Source of the DNA: Sipunculus nudus
Lineage: Eukaryota > Annelida > Sipuncula > Golfingiida > Sipunculidae
Assembly (NCBI GenBank): GCA_026874595.1
Contig: CM049306.1
Span: 99,997,642-100,061,641, forward strand
DNA: 64,000 nucleotides
Direction: 5' to 3'
A model generated the notes under the pieces. It ran no database searches, had not been told where the DNA came from, and saw only the letters and a list, made by a program, of their open reading frames with translations. Made by a program: the position numbers and the translations under genes. This document shows, in pieces, positions 44,536 through 57,310 of this stretch. Positions within the stretch are counted from its first letter, which is position 1. Each line of letters begins with the position of its first letter.

Positions 44536-47500
44536 GTTTTTTTTATTAAGTAATGATCTTCTCCGACGTGACTTCTACCGCGGGATGTCTAACACAACGA
44601 AATTTGAGCCACCTACAACAAAAGAAACGCAATGTATGTAAAGGAATCGGGTTACAAGAATTCATAATGCATATCACATATGAAAACCCATATTTTTGCA
44701 CAGATCATATTACAACAATTAAACAGGCTTACATTTTACGGGTTTACACTCACTGACAATTTTATTTTTGAGTCACAGATCAAAGATCGATTACTCTGTC
44801 GTCATATTATTTCACTGAATAACGAGAAAGAAATTAACATGAGAAAACTCCCATTCCTTTTTCGTAGACAAGTCTCAGCCATGATCCTTTGTAATTGATA
44901 TGCAATAGCGGGTCTCAAACGAAGCAGCCTGTAGCTAGGACCTTCCACAAACAATAAAAGGAGAGGTACGTTGCATATTTAATGGTCGCCTTGGCGCTAA
45001 CTAAACCACCGCAGGCGTTTTTATTAACCACCGAATGTAACGTACCCGCATAGAAAATGGGACAGAGAATGGAAGCTATCGTTGCCGAAGATGATTGTCT
45101 GGAATTTTCAACCCACTGAAAGCAATTAAAGCAGTTGATCACTCACAGTAATCAAAAATAAGATTTTAACTACAGCTTTATGGCCATTGGGATATTCATG
45201 GCTGAACAGGATAGGGATTTTAGATCTTACAGTTGAGGTAGCTTGCGTGTATAGCATATGCTAGGAGACGGTGTGGGATGGGTTACCCTGGGAGTATAAT
45301 ATAATCTTATAATGAGCTGCTGGACGTGAGAATTAAAATCCCCATCACATTATTACAATCTATCAAGAAGTCATCAAGATGTCAATAGTTACTAATACCC
45401 TAAAAATGGCGGCTATACTCTTTGCCTGCTTAAGTGTGATTGCCACATGTTTTAACATAGAAACTTATTGAACAAATTTATTCTACGCTATTCTTACCCA
45501 TCAAACTCATTTTTTTTTCAAGATGTAATATGATATGTCTACTTTATTATGAAAATGATTGTTAAATAATTATATAAATAAATTTAACAGTTATTTGTTT
45601 ATTATTTACGTAATCTACGGTTTGGCATTTCGTTAATTTAATACATTTTTAATACATTCCTAATACAATATTTAGTTTTTGTTTTATTTATTACTATTTG
45701 ATACTTAGCAATAAGGCTTCAGCTCAAATGGGCTTCCTAAAAGTAGGACAACATAAGGACAAATCCAATACATTCGCAAAAGTTCGCTTAAGTAAATTCC
45801 TAATGCTGACATCGTCCCAAGAATTAGATTGGGATTGAACTAAATTGGCTGACTTTATATGCTGGAAGGCGGCGGCAGGTTTACAATGGACGCGCTCGTT
45901 TTGCTGTATTGTCGCTATATCTTACCGGCTGACTTGACAACAAAATGCATTTTACATTAAAATACTCAATACACGTCCGGTTGTGAGGGGCGGAATGAAA
46001 CACGTCGAGGCTAGGAAACTCATTCAGCCATATTGTGGTAAGACGGTCCAAGCTACTTCGTCAGCCGTGCCGCGGAAATGAATTGAAAGCCGGCCTGATT
46101 GTAGTCGGTTACTATGCATCGCAGACGGTCGAAAATCAATGGTATCTCTCTTTTGATTAAACACTTCAAGAAGCTGACACTACCAGAAACGGGTCTAGTT
46201 TTAGCTTCACAAGTAGCCACGGGAGGCCAGGGGGGTTTTGTACGAGATTTGGTGCTGTGATTGGCAGTCACTGCTCTTTGTTCAACTAAGGAGCCGCATC
46301 TGTCAGCTACAGCGCTGCGCCAGCTCTTGCAAGCCGTTCTTTACACCAAAAGTGGAACGCTAGTGATTGGCAGCTAGAAGCCACGAGACAAGTACTTGCT
46401 GGCTTTTATGAAGACTCCGCAAATGGATACTTTTAATATTGAATAAGTCTGAGGGGGTGATAAGTATAAGCACAGATTTTCTATGACGAAGACTCGGCTA
46501 CTAAGTCCCAGGCCAGCTGTCCGCGCTGCCAGCTCTCTTTGCCACACCAGGAATAGCCAGCTCAAAGGGTACTGCCTGCGCCCAAGATAAAGCAGACAAC
46601 CACCGTTTTTGTAGTCAATGAGTAACTGATGCACGCAGACCCGCTGCCCATGGAACTGTAGATCTAACGTCACATCTCTCAAAATCAATTCGTCAACAGA
46701 CTCGCTCTTTTATTTAAAACGATTCTGTCACCCTTGAGTCCGGCAGCTGCGAACTTGTTCGCAAGCTCCATGCAACAGCAAGCCGAAATTGTGAAAAACA
46801 ACCATATAAAAATATGTATCCCTTGACAACTCAATATGGATGCCGATCAAATCTTTCTTGACAAACCATCAGCATCAAGATGCCGATAATCGCATCAAAC
46901 ACGGATGACGTCATTTCATCATTATTTTTAGCGTTTCAAGTTAACGGTGTTGTGAGATAATATTGTGCGTTTGAAAAATAATAAAAATACTGTCTTCTGA
47001 CCATCATTTGACATCAAAGACATTACTAATCTCAACCGGAAATATTACGTCATCATTTTTCTTGTCTCCGTTACTACATTTTAAACCTCACCCGGGTCTC
47101 ATGAACATTCCAATGGACGACCCGTACTACTGTTGTCCTTTCAATTGACTTTGTGGGCCTAGTTTTGTTTCGGAAGAGTTGTTCAAGTCCGGTTGATACA
47201 TGTAATGCAAGTGTGCTTATGGTCATAGAGTAACACAGTTTTTAATTTTTTAATCTGTGTGCATCAACAATATGATGTTCAAGTGTTTGTTCTGGAGGAG
47301 GGGATCCATTTGGTTGGACTTGCATTTAGGCCAGAATTGTGTAAATGGTAGCCACACAACTGTAGCTGGCTGGAACAAAACTGTTCTTTCTTTCTTTAAC
47401 TTGCAAATATTCAGCTTCGCGGTACTTTGATGTTGTTATAAATCATAAGTTAGTTATCTGTTTTAGTTAAATACACCATGGCCATAATTTATCGTTGATT

Positions 47501-50500
47501 ACATATAAACGTAATTTAAGTTTTGTTAAAATTCAATTTAATTTCGCAAGCCAGCTAAAATCACATGTTCTATATAGGCTTATTTATGGGTTTTAGCTTT
47601 TTGAGAACCACTATTCTTTTCCTCAAGAACACTATGGTGCATTAACTCGGCTTACTTTAGCTTATGTATTTAGGGTGGCGACTGCAGGTAAACATGGCTC
47701 GGCTCGACTTAAACTGTCTCGGCTTGCCGGGCGACAAATAGCGGCGTCGCTGAGCTAGTGATACACACGCTCAGTTTTTCTTGGTCATGTTAAAATTTGT
47801 AATTAAAATGCAGTGCTAAAAATTTTTCATGTATGAAATTAGTTATCAAGTTCTCCAATAGAGCATCAGCTTTAGATTGAGATATTATAGTATATTTCCA
47901 TACACTCCCGTGTGTATAGAACACTGGATTAGGATCCAGACACCCCTCCAGTGTCTGCGTCAGCTGAAACAAACAAAAATAACCGTATGAGCTAAAGAAA
48001 ACCGGGGCCATATATAATGGCACTGGGCAACAGCCTACAACTTACCCCAGTGATCCCATAGCTTTCGAATGATATAAATGGTATATCAGATACAACAAGG
48101 AAACATCTTTTTCCTAGTGAAAGATTCATCTAGCCGCTGTTATGGGTCTGTCCCAAGTGAATCTGAGTGCTATGAGGGACAACACCTGCATGGCTAAATA
48201 TCGAACCAAAGGTTGTTAAACCCCAGAGCATTACAGGTGTAACGATTATTAAAAAGTCGATACACCTATGGTTGGAGGTCATGTTTTTAGAAATTTCCTT
48301 ACGATAGATTGTAGGGATGTCAGTCACGTATCAGGTTTTTTTGCTTCTGATGCCGTCAGACGCGCCCTTGGTATTTCCTTTATCACGAATACTAAAGTCT
48401 GTTTGCATTTAATAGAGAAAAGATAATGCATTATTTGCATTTTGTGCATGATTCTATGCATGGACGAACGTAAAAAAATAAAACATGATGTTTAGATATT
48501 CTGAGCTCTAAATAAGAAAAATATTGACTCGAGGGTGAAAACCCTTCCCTCAAGGGTTTCGTTCGTCGGTTCACCTAGTACTGACTATATTTTTAATCAG
48601 CTTACATAACATAACTTTTAAATGAGGACAAGAAAGTGCCCATCACGTAATTTTTTATTACGCTTTCGATTGGCCTATAAATAATTTGCGCTTTTGGTCT
48701 TTACGTTTCTGTAAAAATACAGGACAGAGTCAGTATGTTAGTTCTTGTTTCAAGACATTTTGAAAGACAAGGCTGTACTCCAGTAATGTCACGTGATATT
48801 ATATGTCCTATTTGATACAGATGCCCGAGGTGATAGTCTTTAAGTGGTGAGTTTTATATTCGGATTATATCTGTCGGTATAACAACTGGCGCGTATGTTT
48901 ACGACTTGTCACTCGCATCTGCCGGCGCCATGCAACATGCCTCATTATTAATGAGATGGTCATATACTCTCTCTGCTAATAGCCCGCCTGGTCGCTCAGC
49001 TAATGTCCTCCAGGGCTACATGCCATTTTACCGCTCGTTGAAATAGTTTTCGCGTGAGGTAAATTAATTTATCTCCGGTTCCATAACGAAGAATAAAAGC
49101 CGGGACACAAGTCCTCGGGACATCCGAATAAGAGTGCAATAAAGTGACTGCTAAAAAAACTATCTTTGGTTTTTAAATGGAAACAGTTCACATGTGATTT
49201 GTATCACAAACAACCTGTACATGTGGTGACAAGAGCACCGCCATAGCTTCCATTACCTGGACATATTTGAATTATTAATACCTTGGTTCACGGGCGCTGC
49301 GGCAAACTTTAGCGGACGGCCAAAAAGTCTCCCCGAACACAACTGGTAAATCAGCTGTACTGCACCCAAGGAGTATTAATGTTACGGCTATATTTGTTAT
49401 ATTCGTTGAATCATACAGTTTGAGATATATTTTTAAGTTGTTGTGATTATCAAATACAATCATCGATATCTATCAATATTAAGAAAGGTTGGTTTGAATA
49501 AATCGTAAACAGGCAATGCCCAGAAAAAGTATAAAAGGAGAAAATGATAATACGTATAATTGTAAACTCATAACGTTTCATTAAAAACATCAATACTATT
49601 AATATGTTATGATTTCACGGTGAAATTATGTAATAGCGTGAAGGGTTGGATTATTATGATTATAAAAAAGGAATTGCTACCACATAATTATTGCATAAAC
49701 ATACATACATGCACATAGCATCTAGGAACAAAAAATAACAATAAAACCATGCTTACAATATGTTTTTCTCAAATGATTCTACCTAAATCGCCTAAAACGA
49801 TGATGAAAGAGAATATTCCATTCTATCCTGGCGTTTTAGAACGAATCTGTCCTCTACGTCAAGAAAAGAAGTTCGGAAAAAAAATTTACTGGCGCTCTCC
49901 CGCTTTATTAATTGAGAAATGGAAGCATCTGACTCTGTTACTATAGAGCGGCATAAGGAGATGGCGCAGATGCTTTGGCATATCTTAAAATATCTCCACG
50001 CTATCAATATTGGAAGCCAGGAGCCAATTTATTCACGACAGGAGCCGTATTTGACAGATATTTCTTCAAGTTTGAAAATCAATAATCCACCAGGGATTAT
50101 ACGACCGACTGAAAATCCAGCGCGGATGACACAGGGGTCGTCATAACCCTGTATAACGGTAGTAAAACGCCTGCGCTTCGCAGTGCCTCTGGCTCTCAAA
50201 AGACCGGCTTGAAAGAGTGTCGGTGATGGACCGTAAATCAACACATTTTATATTAAAAGAAAGTCTCGCCACGCGGGAACGAGATTTCCTGTCATGTGAC
50301 TAACAGGTCCTCATATTTATAGCAAACTTTAAAGTCGATTCTCCATTTGTTATAACTTTTTTTATTTTTATCATGCTCGTTTCGAGTAAAGTATGTCTAT
50401 TCCGTTCTTAAATCCACACTTAATATTTATGTCATTGTCATTATTTTAAATAATTGAGCTTCTTTCATACAATAGCGATAATTTATGTTGAATCTTGATT

Positions 50501-51479
50501 ATAGTATAATCTACCTGCTTTTCAACGAAGGTAAAACCAAAATCTTTAATCGCCTGGAAAGGCTTTCTAAGGTAGAGATCTCCTATATTTGCTGATCTGA
50601 AAAAAAAATGTCAGAGAGGGAGAAAGTGACAGAGACAATGCGTTGCACGGTATAGACTGTAGTTGTAGGTCGTGAACCGCGCTCCCAGACACCAGTCAGG
50701 TTAATCTTAAGAAAACAGCAGAAGATTGAATAGATGCCCCTTGGTCAGTGCGAGACCGATACTTGCTGGGGAAACTTGATTTTGCTCCATCCTCCTCGCC
50801 CTAGTCTTCAGGTCCTTGCCACCGGAGCCGACGTCCAAATCATATTTACTTAGTGTTATTAAGGTTCAGTTTAAAACCAGCCGGCACGAAGTGCCAACGA
50901 TGGGCGAAGCATTCATGATGAATTGAGGCCGTTGATCTTAAGGGCGGGAGGTATTGCACTGTCTTCAGAAAACCAGCGGGGCGCGGAAGAAAATATAGGA
51001 GCAGCTCTTCCACTGACAAACGAGCTCTTAACGTTGTTGGGACCATCGTTTCCACATGATATCTACGGTTATCGCTAGTGGAGCAAACGTGATCAAACTG
51101 GCTCTGAACTGGCTCTGGATCATCATACAGTCCTGTGTAATAGTGTAAATAAATATAACGTAATTTTAAAACCGCGATTGTTGTCTCAAAAAACACTTAG
51201 ACCCCAACCCCGGGACATCCCGAACTGACCGTTTGCTCAGACCGAATTAAACCGTCTCGAGTTATACTCGGTACATTTTGTGATTTATGTTGATATTTAT
51301 AATCATAAACCCCTATTTATTACATTTCATATTCTGTGATATATTTCCCCCAGTGTCTGATACTGACTTTATATATTCCTAATTCATCTTTGTATCTTTG
51401 AATCTTTGCAGGGATTTTTTTGTATGTAGGCAGGTTTTTATTGAATGGCCGAACTCCTGGAAACGTCGGCGATACACAT
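44536..51479. other. 7 kb upstream of the receptor, no second gene seen
   Basis: Mostly AT-rich. Less AT-rich islands at about 46030-46690, 48880-49120, 49900-50280 and 50640-51130 stand out. The 116-codon minus-strand frame at 50846-51196 and the 104-codon frame at 46374-46688 have no recognisable domain. ATTGG and TATAAATA occur together at about 48670-48682. The islands could be conserved regulatory sequence or unrecognised exons. Confidence 0.4.
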
Positions 51480-52095
51480 GCGATCACTAACAAATGATAC
51501 CGCACCAAAGTAACAAATGATACCGTACCAAGGTAATAAACGATAACGTACCAAGGTTACAAATGATACCGTACTCAGGTACCAAATGATACCGTACCAA
51601 GGTAACATATGATCCTGTACCAAGGAAATAAGTTATACCGTACCAAGGTATCAAATGATACTGTACCAAAGTATCAAATTATACCGTACCAAGGTAACAC
51701 AGGATACCATGCCAAGTAACAAATGATACCGTATCAAAGTAACAAATGATACCGTACCAAGGTAACAAATGATACCGTAACAAGGTAACAGATGATACCA
51801 TATCAAGTAACAAATGATACCGTACCAAGGTAACAAAGGATACCATACCAAGGAAACAAGTTATACTGTACCAAGGTAACAAATGATACCGTACCAAGGT
51901 AACAAATGATACCATACCAAGGAAACAAGTTATACTGTACCAAGGTAACAAATGATACCGTACCACAGTAATAAATGATACCGTACCAAAGTAACAAATG
52001 ATACCGTTCCAAAGTAACAAGTTACCACGTACCAAGGTAACAAATGATACCGTACTAAGGTAACAAATGATACGGTACCAAGGTAACAAATGTGA
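51480..52095 (-). repeat. 23-bp minisatellite, about 27 units
   Basis: Units close to 'aaatgataccgtaccaaggtaac' (23 bp) are repeated from about 51480 to 52095. A three-unit (69-bp) variant with 'ccataccaaggaaacaag' and 'ttatactgtacc' occurs twice in tandem near 51840 and 51910, so part of the array has a higher-order period. The unit has no stop on the minus strand in any frame, which explains the several overlapping minus-strand open frames (the longest 136 codons, 51679-52089). They are not genes. Confidence 0.9.
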
Positions 52096-52322
52096 CGAAC
52101 TAAAAGAACCAGACTAATATTGTATATTTTCAACGGTATTCTGAGTTTTCTTTATATTATGTAATATCCATTCTAATCCAAATGTAGGCTCAAATTAATG
52201 GAATAAACGATACAGTCAGCCTGTTTGATCTTTGATGAAAGCAAAAATTGGGTACACCGGTCTATACTTGGCCATTTCCTTTGTCAACTCAAGGTTACAT
52301 ATATGCGGTGCATAATTCCACC

Positions 52323-52607
52323 CAGAGGCGTCAACCAGGGGAGATTGGGGTATATACCCCTCACCCCAATTATAGAAGGGGAAGCTTGGTCAATGTAATG
52401 GTCTCCCCTGATATTCAGAGAATAATATTTATATAAAGGAAATGAAATATATTAGTAATTAGAATTAATTGTTATGTATATGACATGCTTCATGCAGAAA
52501 GTAAAAGATATGTGTGTGTGTGTGTGTGAACAAAAGTCCGAACTTTCACCCCCCCCCCTCACGCCTGCGAGTGATCCCCCACCCTTCAAGATAATTTGAC
52601 GCCACTG
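52323..52607. mobile_element. hAT-like MITE with TIRs and target duplication
   Basis: Left end CAGAGGCGTCAA and right end TTGACGCCACTG are inverted copies with one mismatch in 12. ATTCCACC precedes and ATTCCAAA follows, which is 6 of 8 matching for an aged 8-bp target duplication. The inside has a (GT)n run and a C run and no coding capacity. CAGNGGCG ends with 8-bp duplications are typical of hAT elements. It is a different family from the GGATCCGCCCCTG MITEs. Confidence 0.75.
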
Positions 52608-52765
52608 ATTCCAAACCTTGTTTCCATACCTGTTATATGAATAGATAACACACCGTTACATATGGGGCGTAAAGAAAATGACGAATGCCTCTCACCATGT
52701 ACACCGGTCTGCTTCCTTTGTCACTATGTCTTCCATGAAGCTAAGAAAAGCAATTATTTTGTAGA

Positions 52766-52864
52766 TTAAGATGGGACTCTGACCGCCCCCGGTGGTGGGG
52801 ACGGCGGGGCAGTTTGCTGTGCTGGAATGACATATATAGAGCCCATGAAGGCATCACGGTAATC
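52766..52864 (-). CDS. possible 3'-terminal coding exon (low confidence)
   Basis: On the minus strand a pyrimidine-rich stretch (ttatcctcctttctctgag) ends in AG at 52865-52866 and is followed by 32 codons and a TAA. The codons are GC-rich against AT-rich surroundings and end in a proline-rich tail (Thr-Ala-Pro-Pro-Ser-Pro-Pro-Pro-Gly). It could be the last exon of a gene whose other exons lie at higher coordinates, but I cannot identify an upstream exon, and no domain is recognisable. The open frame also extends upstream past the acceptor to 52966. Chance remains likely. Confidence 0.2.
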   Translation of the reverse strand, partial: DYRDAFMGSIYVIPAQQTAPPSPPPGAVRVPS

Positions 52865-55609
52865 CTCAGAGAAAGGAGGATAACCACTGAATACAACATT
52901 GTTGAACGACCACTCCCTTACGAATATATTCAGTAGACCAACCAGCACAAATACATACACATGCACTAATTACAAGCCTGTTGATGGTCATTAGTTCTTT
53001 TGACATACGGACAGAACAATTGGTGATAAAATGGGGTTGTCTTGTAGAGTGTGAACAAAAAAAAAACCATAGACAGACCAGACGACCAGAGGTAGAGTGC
53101 ATACCGGCAGGTTTTTTTAAAGGACCAATTATTTGTGAGCTTCAAGGGCTTACTGAAGCAAAGGCTTTTTTTAGAACATTTTTTTAACCATCACTGTCAT
53201 ATGAAGAGTGCGGAAAGACAAACACACATACAGACAAACTAAACGACATGAGCGAATGCCAGTACAGATTTTCGATGACGATTGTGTGATCTTTAGAATA
53301 CGGACAGTAAAACAGAAAAACATATGGAACTGTCCAATATGCTTCTAGAATCCACTGAAAACATATTAACTGACAATAAAAGTGTGTGGAATCAAAAGTG
53401 TATATATTAGGTAAGTCCATACGTGTAGATATAAATTTCCATATATGTAAGACTTAAAGACTCCAAAAATATATTCATTTTTCAACAGTTTTTTAATGTA
53501 CTATTTAAATATATTAATGCTAAAGAAAAGTAGCATTAAGAATATGACTCAGATGAAGCTGTAAACTGTTAACCTAACGGAGCCCATACGGAATGCTGGC
53601 CTTGTACAAAAATGGAGGTCGGATCAATTATTAATATCATTGTACAATAAATGACATCATATTATTTTTTTTCACAGCACAGCATATTCCGATATTTATA
53701 TTTTATCTATGAGTTAAAACATTTGATATTTTTTCTTTGTGGAATATATCAGGTGAAAATCTGTGAACTGTGATATATAGTAAGAAAGGAAAGTAAAGTA
53801 AGGAATTTATTGATCAGAAACACAGTGGCTGGAAGTTTTCACACATTGCATATATGAAAATGCAATTTCCGCTTAGATTATTGGCAAAAATTGATATCTG
53901 GTGTCACTCTATTGATTACAAACATTAGGATATGTGTACACACTGTACAAACATAAAGATATGTGTATATCATTATGCGACGGCACGCTCTACTGTTAAA
54001 ATCCATCAGACATCCACTTCACATCTGGAATAGTTTAAATTAGGCCGGGTTAAATCATCATACATTCCACATGCATATTTTTTTCTTAATTAATATCCAT
54101 GAATTTTCATGAATCGTTTGACGTAGAAATTCCATATATCATACAAGGCATACAATTAAGTAAAACTTCATGAACGGTTAGTGGTAGAGTAATGTCAGCT
54201 GAAATTGCATCAAAATCGGGAAGGAAACATGTTAATCTCTGCGACATTATTTTGTTTAATCATGACTAAAACACTATGAGCGGTTTATTGATGTAACAGG
54301 CGCCATATCCATAGAAGCACCTGCAGCAACTCTCTAAATGAATGGGTTAAAAGAGTGGTATCAGGGCTGGCTTGGCATTTGCCCTGTAAAAGGGACGCAG
54401 CCACAAGGGAATCCGTGATTACCCCATAAAGAATGAATGACCTGTTGATTATATCCCCGACAAACAGCAGGAGCGCCACCTAAAGACATTGTCCTGCTCT
54501 TACTTCAGATCTGATTCCCTCGCATGACTTTGCTCGTATAAAAATATGTAGTATATGAGAAGAGTTTTATACCTCAGGGCACGGCAGGAGAAGAAAGTTT
54601 CTCGTGGGGTCATATGGGATTTAGCTACACTTTTGAGAAGTCGCTAAATGATTAAGTATCTTCCATTAATGTATCCAGAGGGACGCTGAAATAAATGCAC
54701 TGTGAGAAACCAAATCTTCTAAAACTCCAAGCCGCTGGCACGTGTACTTGTTTAGTTGATAATGTCGTAACTTTTCTTGCACCGCGCCCATTATAGGGCT
54801 GAACAAAGAGCTACCTGGGGCTAATGTGACGTTTGAAAAAAAAATGGCGCCCAAGACAAAGTTATTCTACAACTTCGATAAGAGGTGACAGTAAGGACAA
54901 ATTAGGGACCCTTTTTAACTTTGCTTTTTCTGAAGCCTGCTCAGTTATATTTTGATATTCTAATAAAAACTGCCACCAGGGATGGATCTCAGCAGTCTGT
55001 TAGCGTGCTTCCCTGCTCTCGTTTACCCGAAGGCCTCCGGCCGCCATTGAACCAGATGACAGAACAGCTTGCCAGGCTCTAGATCTGGGGGAGGATCTGG
55101 CATTTTCTTCATCTAATTTGACTCAGACGGTTAAAGCAGGAATGTCTCCAAGCACTTCAGGGATCTGTAACTAGCATATATTTCCTGACGGCAACAGGCC
55201 GAGAGAATGTGCTTCACATATAAAACATATCTGTCCGAGATGGGAATAAGTACCGGGACAATGGAGTTACATCAGGTCCGGTAGCCCAATCCACCGATCC
55301 TGTCTACAAGGTTTTAGTTATTCACGAAAAAACATCCATAATTGCCGCAAAGAACCGACCAGAAAATTATATTGTCCTGGAGGGGTTTAAATGGTATGTA
55401 AACACAATTGTCCGAGCTAAAAGGCCAGAAACGTGGTAGGCCCTTCAGGTTAAAAAGGAATGTCTTTTTTGCATCTTATGATTATGACACCCATACGGCT
55501 TATAAATATTCTGCAAAAGGAAGAAAACACTAAAGGGGAAAGAGTACCGGTAGGTTAAAATAAGTACGCCTCCTTGAAAGTTGAAAAGAAATCAGCAGCC
55601 GATGATTTG
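52865..55609. other. 2.7 kb intergenic, no gene recognised
   Basis: AT-rich to about 54240, then a less AT-rich stretch at 54280-55120 with short open frames lacking domains. No repeat family recognised. Confidence 0.45.
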
Positions 55610-56505
55610 TCTTACGGAACCTAATATCAACAGATCATGTAGTCGTGGCGAACATAAATTTCGTAATGGAGATAAAAAAAATCAGATTCTGTAATACTAG
55701 GCAGGGTAATGTCTAGGGGAATGAATAAAGAAGTCAGTGGTTTTTGTTAACAAATAATTATAATTTATTCTTTAAACAATCCTAACATTACAATACACTA
55801 AATCAATACAATTACACAGTATTACAACAGTACCACAGTAAATTAATACAAATAATAAAGTGTACAATACCTGGATACCACCACTGTCACAGCGATAGCA
55901 AGTCCTTTATAACGAACAACCCAGATAAACAGTTCACATAAATCTTCTCAGAGAATAACAGTCCAGTTCATTCACAAAACCAATCCGTTGTAATCCAAAA
56001 GTGAAGTTCCGCTAGTCAGCCCAAAGGCAAACTGAAGACTAATTAAAATCCTTTACAAATTCGAAGGAAAGCCGTAACTGCCGCAATTATATATAAAGGG
56101 CCACAAACTGACTTACTCTCTTCTGTGTCCGCTGGAATATATCTGTCCTCTCCCTCAGCTTTAAAACACAGCCCCTATTTTATAACTTTTTACCTCAAGC
56201 CGAGAACTTTCCATTTCCGGAACAATCCAAAGAACCCAATTATACACACGTTACAGGAAACATCTAGAACAACGAATGTTGTGTTTTTACATATCAGGGT
56301 TCACACGTGGGCCGGCCCGGCTCGGCCAGGCGAGAAAGCCCCAGACTAGCACGACCGCCGTGTTTGCACAGCGCCCGGCCAGCTAGAACAAGGAACGCTG
56401 TGGCATGCAACGACCAGGGATTGAGCTAAACACAAATCAGAATGTCAACAGCGCACAATAAAAGAGACATATCAACAGCTCATAATAAAACAGACATCTG
56501 TAACA
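55610..56505 (-). repeat. full-length solo LTR (TGTTAC family)
   Basis: About 896 bp on the minus strand, from the LTR start at 56505 (plus-strand GTAACA at 56500-56505) to a mutated end at 55610 (TCTTACGG in place of TGTTACGG). The same landmarks as the 6190-7109 copy occur in reverse order, including AATAAA on the minus strand near 55760. TTTG abuts both sides (55606-55609 and 56506-56509), a 4-bp target duplication that is not ATAT. No internal region is attached. Confidence 0.85.
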
Positions 56506-57196
56506 TTTGTTTTATAAAGGTGGGAGTGTCTTCTCATGTTTTGCAACTGGATCTTGTGACAAACAGGAGAATTTTTTTTTTTTCAATTTGGAAGACCGAT
56601 TTTCGAACTTAGGGAAGTAGAGACCCATAATCAGGTGCAATGAAAAGGAATCCCTAAGTCAGAAATGTCTGATGAGGTTTTTAAACAAAATTTCGGAACT
56701 CCATGGAACCTTCTTATAGACTGCAATAGACGCTACACATAAGGCATTCAGGTCTCCATTCCCGAACAAGCTGTGCAAAGTGATGTGCACATATCTGTAG
56801 AAACTGACTTGGAGATGTAATTAAACTAGACTTATTGCGAAAGCCATGATTCTGATTTTTTTGGGCTTTCTCTCAGAGTGGATACTGACTAACATGTGAT
56901 ATATTTGAATGCGCAGACATACGCATAATTAGAATTAGTCCATCCACAATGAGTCCAACATTTGACCATGAATATGCATTGAGAGGATTCTGCATGGGAC
57001 CATCTGAATTCGGAGGAGAGGCGATGATTATTCCAAACTTTAAGCAGTACGTTCAAGGTATATAGTTTTATATTTTTTTTTCGCAATTCACCCGGTCATA
57101 AAATCACGACATGTTTTATAATTTATTTAGAGGATATAACATAGTTTAAAACATACCAAATTTAAAAGCCACGGATGCAACTGGTCGCTTAACGCC
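56506..57196. other. intergenic, no gene seen
   Basis: Short T runs and no recognised exon. Confidence 0.5.
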
Positions 57197-57310
57197 TAGT
57201 CCAGAAATGGACTGCTCAGGGCCTATTCATAATCTGATAGTCTTTGTTGCCCGGCCACAAGAAAGACTATTAGCTTATGATAAGGCCCCGAACAGTCCAG
57301 CTCTGGACTA
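57197..57310. repeat. foldback element D
   Basis: A 114-bp imperfect palindrome. The left arm is 'tagtccagaaatggactg' followed by 'gggcctattcataat' and 'atagtcttt'; the right arm is the matching complement, ending 'cagtccagctctggacta'. The arms are about 50 bp and the centre is near 'gcccggccac'. It is MITE-like; only one copy was seen in this window. Confidence 0.75.

Noticed and set aside
48670-48682. ATTGG next to TATAAATA as a core promoter
   Set aside because: The CCAAT-type and TATA-type motifs are only a few bases apart, not the usual spacing, and no gene follows on either side.
50846-51196. 116-codon minus-strand frame
   Set aside because: No recognisable domain; kept only as a composition island.
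51679-52089. 136-codon and shorter overlapping minus-strand frames rich in Trp/Tyr/Leu
   Set aside because: They are all readings of the 23-bp minisatellite, which lacks minus-strand stops in every register.
51480-52095. CRISPR-like array of regularly spaced direct repeats
   Set aside because: The repeats are contiguous with no unique spacers, and the DNA is animal.
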